A model generated the notes under the pieces. The model worked only from the letters and a program-made list of their open reading frames with translations, had not been told where the DNA came from and ran no database searches. This document shows positions 4,557 to 7,394 of a DNA stretch of 7,394 nt, one piece after another. Positions within the stretch are counted from its first letter, which is position 1; each line of letters begins with the position of its first letter. Location: assembly GCA_964536215.1 (NCBI GenBank), contig CAZHWT010000044.1:1-7394 (forward strand). The letters run 5' to 3'. Made by a program: the position numbers and the translations under genes. The stretch is from CAZHWT01 sp964536215. GTDB taxonomy: Bacteria > Patescibacteriota > CAZHWT01.

Positions 4557-7025
4557 ATGAAACTCCTAACTCGCAACTCTAAACTCACAACTCCCCTGCT
4601 CGACTCCCTCATTCAATCCATTCTCATCATAGCCATCGCCCTTACCCCGCTCCTGTTCAGCCTAAAATTCTCCGAGCTATTCGAATTCCCCAAGATGGTC
4701 CTCATCTATGCCCTAGCCCTAACTGGGCTATTCATATTAGCCACCAAATGGGTTATCCAACAGCGCATTGACCTCATCAAAACACCACTGACCTGGCCAC
4801 TCCTTGCTTTCTTAGCCTGGCTTATCATCACCACCATTTTTAGCCTCCACCCCTACACCTCCATCGCCGGCTACTACACCCGCTTCAACGGCGGCTTGGC
4901 CTCCTATGCCGCCTACGCCGCTCTGTTTTATTTACTCCTAGATCAACTAGTGCTAGAAAATAGAAAATCGAAAATAGAAAATCGAAACAACTCAGAAAAT
5001 AAAAATCAGAACGCTTCTTCCCTATTTTCTATTTTCTATTTTCTATTTTCCCGTCTCTCCAAAACGTCTACTGTCCAAAAACTCATTCACCGCAGGGAAG
5101 TCCGCACGCAGGCCACCCCGCAGCAGCAACGCTGCGAGGAGTGCCCGAGTACGGACGCCCCGAGGCCCCAGACAGTACCGCACGCCCCTCACTCCTGTCC
5201 GCCCCGCCAGGGTCGGAACTCACTACTCACGACTCACTTAGCAGCCAAGCTGCTCACCGCCTGGCTCATTTCCGCCACCATCGTCTCCATCTGGGCCATC
5301 CTCGAACACTTCGGCCATGACCCCTCCTGCCTAGTTATTAATGGCACCTTCGGCACCAACTGCTGGGTCCAAGACGTCCAAGCTAGAGTATTCTCCACCT
5401 TCGGCCAACCCAATTGGCTAGCCACCTACTTAGTCGCCACCATTCCTATTGGCATCATTGCCATCTTTACCAGCCAATCAAACCCTAGCCGATGGCTAGC
5501 CGCACTAGCCACTATCATCTACTACGCTGCCTTTTGGTACACCTACTCCCGCTCCGGTTGGTTCGGCCTAATTGCCGCACTCATCGTCCTACTCCTTTGC
5601 GTATCGTGGCAAACCATCTGGCAGCACCGCCTCCAGCTAACCGCCCTCCTCATCGGCTGCTTAATCGTTTCTTTCGCCAGCTTCAACTCCGCCGCTCTCA
5701 GGGCCGAAACGTCCTTATCTGGTCGTGGCGACGACTCCTCCACCGGCTCCATCCGTCTCATGGTTTGGCAAGGTGCTCTGCAAGACATCCTCGACCATCC
5801 CATCCTCGGCACCGGTCTCGGCACCTTTGCCTACAGCTTCTTACCGTATCGGCCCGTCGAAATGAATAACACTACCGAATGGAACTTCCTCTACAACCTA
5901 GCCCACAATCAAGTCCTCAACACCGCCGCCGACGTCGGCATCCCAGGACTTCTTCTCTGGCTATCACTATTTGCCATAACTGCTATCTATATCTGGCCCC
6001 ACTCCAATCTCTTTAGCTGGATAAAAAATGAACCCAAGAAATCCAAACCACGAACCAAATCCCAACGTAAGAGTCGGAACCTTTTCTCTGTTCTTTTTTC
6101 TCATTTGTTTCGTATTTCCCATTTCTCATTTCAAGACGTAAGCCAAGGCCGCCAGGCCGCCAGGCAGCCAGGCAGCCAGGATACAATTTCTAATTTCCAA
6201 CTCCTCACCACTCACCTAATTCCCGCCGCTCTAGCGGCCGGAATTACTGGCGTTTTCGTCAGCCAACTCTTCGGCTTTGCCGTCGTCATGACCAACCTCC
6301 TCCTCTTCCTCAGCGTAGCCCTCATCTTCGCCCCCACCGCCAAGATTTACTCACTCAAACTCATAAATAGGCAAAAATACGCCTTCGCCATCCTCGCCCT
6401 CTTCACTCTTATCCCTTCAACCTTCCTACTACTAAGATACGTCTCCGCCGAACTCCTCATCGTCCAAGCCAACCGCCAACTCAGCGTTAACCCTATCGCC
6501 GCCACTCAAACCTATCAAAAAGCCATTTCCCAAAACCCCTGGGAGCCCAATTACCGCATTAAATATGCCGGCGGCCTCATTAACGCCACTCCATACGCCT
6601 CCGCCAAAACCAACAACTTTCAAGCCGCTGACCACCAGCTACAAGCCGCCCTCTCTCTTAATCCCCACGATCTCATCATCGCCAAAAGTGCCACCTTCTA
6701 CTACCGCACCATGGCCACTCAACAATCCGACTATCAAACCCAAGCCCTCCAAACCGCGCAAGCCGCCACCCAACTCGCCGCCACCGACGCCGACGCCCGC
6801 CAAACCCTAGCCGACCTCCAAGTCCTCTACGATCAACCTCAAGCCTTATCATCACTAGACACCCTCATAAATCTCCGCCCCAATGCCGCCGAATCCTACC
6901 TCCACCGCACCAAGTACTGGCAAAAAGTAAACAATCAAGAGGCTCTTCAGAAAGACCTAGCTACCGCCCTCCAACTAGACCCCAACAACCAAGAAGCCAA
7001 ACAAATGATGAAAGAGCACCTCTAA
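4557..7025 (+). CDS. O-antigen ligase/polymerase-like (Wzy_C) membrane protein with C-terminal TPR repeats and two repeat-derived insertions
   Basis: An 822-residue protein. Many membrane helices (about residues 17-625) are followed by a soluble helical tail (about 626-822) with TPR-like pairs such as 'AATQTYQKAISQNPWEPNY' and 'LATALQLDPNNQEA'. Wzy_C/WaaL-type marks include YSRSGW (about 329-334), IRLMVWQGAL then HPILGTGLGTFAY (about 397-424), and HNQVLNTAADVGIPGLLLW (about 450-468). Such proteins polymerise lipid-linked glycans or ligate them to an acceptor outside the inner membrane; which applies here cannot be told. Three parts are built from short tandem repeats: residues 2-13, a loop at about 133-227, and a loop at about 490-553. 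All are in frame and none lies in a helix needed by the family. The relatives' usual loops are much shorter. Despite these insertions the frame stays open, so I call the gene intact. Confidence 0.85.
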   Translation: MKLLTRNSKLTTPLLDSLIQSILIIAIALTPLLFSLKFSELFEFPKMVLIYALALTGLFILATKWVIQQRIDLIKTPLTWPLLAFLAWLIITTIFSLHPYTSIAGYYTRFNGGLASYAAYAALFYLLLDQLVLENRKSKIENRNNSENKNQNASSLFSIFYFLFSRLSKTSTVQKLIHRREVRTQATPQQQRCEECPSTDAPRPQTVPHAPHSCPPRQGRNSLLTTHLAAKLLTAWLISATIVSIWAILEHFGHDPSCLVINGTFGTNCWVQDVQARVFSTFGQPNWLATYLVATIPIGIIAIFTSQSNPSRWLAALATIIYYAAFWYTYSRSGWFGLIAALIVLLLCVSWQTIWQHRLQLTALLIGCLIVSFASFNSAALRAETSLSGRGDDSSTGSIRLMVWQGALQDILDHPILGTGLGTFAYSFLPYRPVEMNNTTEWNFLYNLAHNQVLNTAADVGIPGLLLWLSLFAITAIYIWPHSNLFSWIKNEPKKSKPRTKSQRKSRNLFSVLFSHLFRISHFSFQDVSQGRQAARQPGSQDTISNFQLLTTHLIPAALAAGITGVFVSQLFGFAVVMTNLLLFLSVALIFAPTAKIYSLKLINRQKYAFAILALFTLIPSTFLLLRYVSAELLIVQANRQLSVNPIAATQTYQKAISQNPWEPNYRIKYAGGLINATPYASAKTNNFQAADHQLQAALSLNPHDLIIAKSATFYYRTMATQQSDYQTQALQTAQAATQLAATDADARQTLADLQVLYDQPQALSSLDTLINLRPNAAESYLHRTKYWQKVNNQEALQKDLATALQLDPNNQEAKQMMKEHL
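4560..4594. repeat. Heptamer array directly after the start codon, 5 units
   Basis: Units AAACTCC, TAACTCG, CAACTCT, AAACTCA, CAACTCC follow the ATG without a gap and encode residues 2-13. Gain or loss of one unit would change the frame of the whole gene. Confidence 0.85.
4956..5050. repeat. Inverted pair of heptamer arrays (GAAAATA x4 / TATTTTC x4) in coding sequence
   Basis: The left arm (4956-4983) is GAAAATA and GAAAATC alternating, four units. The right arm (5023-5050) is TATTTTC four times, the reverse complement of GAAAATA. The arms are each 28 bp and 39 nt apart, and could form a hairpin in DNA or mRNA. The peptide changes from charged and polar (NRKSKIENRNN) to aromatic (FSIFYFLFS). 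Confidence 0.95.
5069..5215. other. GC-rich, possibly structured inserted segment within the Wzy_C gene
   Basis: This stretch is richer in G and C than its surroundings and encodes an atypical Cys/Pro/Gln/Arg-rich peptide. Complementary pairs roughly centred on one point include TACTGTC (5069-5075)/GACAGTA (5171-5177), GTCCG (5100-5104)/CGGAC (5152-5156) and CGCAGC (5119-5124)/GCTGCG (5131-5136). AGGAGTG (5137-5143)/CACTCCT (5190-5196) is an alternative pairing. The short stems could be partly chance; folding software is needed. Confidence 0.45.
5217..5237. repeat. Heptamer array, ACTCAC type, 3 units, in coding sequence
   Basis: AACTCAC, TACTCAC, GACTCAC encode the SLLTTHL stretch that closes the first insertion just before a membrane helix. 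Same family as the spacer array at 1481-1515. Confidence 0.85.
6097..6135. repeat. Heptamer array, TTTCNNA type, in coding sequence
   Basis: TTTCTCA, a 4-nt interruption, then TTTCGTA, TTTCCCA, TTTCTCA and TTTCAAG. It lies in the second loop insertion and is followed by ATTTCTA and ATTTCCA at 6186-6199. Confidence 0.75.
6141..6180. repeat. Octamer array, CAGCCAGG type, 5 units, in coding sequence
   Basis: Units AGCCAAGG, CCGCCAGG twice, CAGCCAGG twice, encoding SQGRQAARQPGSQ. The same octamer family occupies the spacer at 7041-7064 and, inverted, 233-288. Confidence 0.9.
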
Positions 7026-7033
7026 AGCACCCA

Positions 7034-7247
7034 GGCTGAAGGCAGCCAGGCAGCAAGGTGGCTAGGGCGGGTTGCAGGTGCATCATGCTCGAAGGGGGGT
7101 AGAATGCCGTAGCGGTTAGAAGGTTGAAGGGTGAAGGGTGAAGGGTGAAGTGCGGTTTGCTCTGTTTATTGTCATTCTCAACTTGATTGAGAATCTCCCT
7201 ACGAGGTTATTAGTTATTGGTTACTTAGTTACTTGGATTGGGATTAC
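7034..7247. repeat. Right arm of the long imperfect inverted repeat
   Basis: This is the reverse complement of 12-296, with the modules in mirrored order: an octamer array (7041-7064), a conserved core (7069-7123), a GTGAAGG heptamer array (7117-7151), a palindrome (7174-7194) and a GGTTACTT-type array (7205-7236). It is G-rich on the plus strand whereas the rest of the window is C-rich. The remaining spacer, 7248-7394, is the continuation of the direct-repeat units described at 7157-7394; no gene is visible in 7026-7394. Confidence 0.9.
7117..7151. repeat. Heptamer array, GTGAAGG type, 5 units
   Basis: TAGAAGG, TTGAAGG, GTGAAGG twice, GTGAAGT. It is the inverted counterpart of the seven-unit array at 123-171. 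Confidence 0.85.
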
Positions 7248-7394
7248 GAAGTACGATTAACGATTTACGATTAACTGCTTGCTCTCTTTGTCATTCTCAA
7301 CTTGATTGAGAATCCCCTACGAGGTTATCAGCTATTTCTGCCAGAGGCTGACAGAAGTTACTTAGATTGGGGCCACGATTAACGATTTACGATT
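7157..7394. repeat. Two direct copies of a 116-bp spacer unit
   Basis: Unit A is 7157-7272 and unit B is 7279-7394, separated by 6 nt. Both begin TTGCTCT, continue with the ATTCTCAA/TTGAGAAT palindrome (stems at 7174-7194 and 7293-7313) and CCTACGAGGTTAT, and end in three TACGATT-type heptamers (7252-7272 and 7374-7394). Unit B carries a small imperfect hairpin (7336-7356, TTCTG against CAGAA) where unit A has the GTTACTTA-type array. Confidence 0.85.

Noticed and set aside
5086..5215. Embedded tRNA or other RNA gene in the GC-rich insertion
   Set aside because: No cloverleaf arms, T-loop (TTCRA) or CCA end could be found; the stems seen are short.
4557..7025. The Wzy_C gene as a pseudogene
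   Set aside because: Despite two repeat-derived insertions, a single frame runs from start to stop through all family motifs and the TPR tail.
7174..7194. Rho-independent terminator for the Wzy_C gene
   Set aside because: The stem is AT-rich and not followed by a T-run; the same palindrome occurs upstream of the first gene and again at 7293-7313, so it is a repeat component.
12..7247. A complete transposon bounded by terminal inverted repeats
   Set aside because: No transposase, recombinase or integrase lies between the arms, and the arms are spacer repeats made of simple arrays.

Overview
The window looks like chromosomal DNA from an uncultivated bacterium, most plausibly a Patescibacteria/CPR lineage (Microgenomates-like). 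That placement is inferred from the divergent WecA/MraY-type protein, the small hypothetical envelope proteins and the repeat-filled spacers; no marker gene is present. All six genes encode membrane or exported proteins, and the theme is cell-envelope glycan assembly.

Layout: (1) 1-313 is a repeat-built spacer ending in a TATAAT box 7 nt before the first gene. (2) 314-1417 (+) is a polyprenyl-phosphate sugar-1-phosphate transferase homologue with unusual active-site motifs. (3) 1418-1740 is a repeat-filled convergent spacer. (4) 4464-1741 is a compact minus-strand operon, in transcription order: a four-helix membrane protein, a membrane-anchored exported protein, a UbiA-family decaprenyl-phosphate phosphoribosyltransferase-like enzyme, and a small membrane protein with a metal-hydrolase-like His/Asp pattern. 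Two of the three junctions are 8- and 11-nt overlaps. (5) 4465-4556 is a short divergent control region. (6) 4557-7025 (+) is an O-antigen ligase/polymerase-like (Wzy_C) protein with a TPR tail and two repeat-derived loop insertions. (7) 7026-7394 is a second repeat-built spacer.

Working together (inference): the first gene and the phosphoribosyltransferase would load sugars onto polyprenyl phosphate on the inner face of the membrane. The Wzy_C/TPR protein would polymerise or transfer the finished glycan on the outer face. The two unknown operon proteins may assist at the membrane.

The most unusual content is the repeat architecture. More than a dozen different short tandem arrays share a 7-bp unit (sometimes 8 bp) although their sequences differ. 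They fill the spacers and also run in frame through both plus-strand genes, but I saw none in the four minus-strand genes. The two ends of the window are long imperfect inverted copies of one composite repeat, enclosing the whole gene cluster. The plus strand is C-rich whichever strand is coding, so the minus strand is probably the leading strand.
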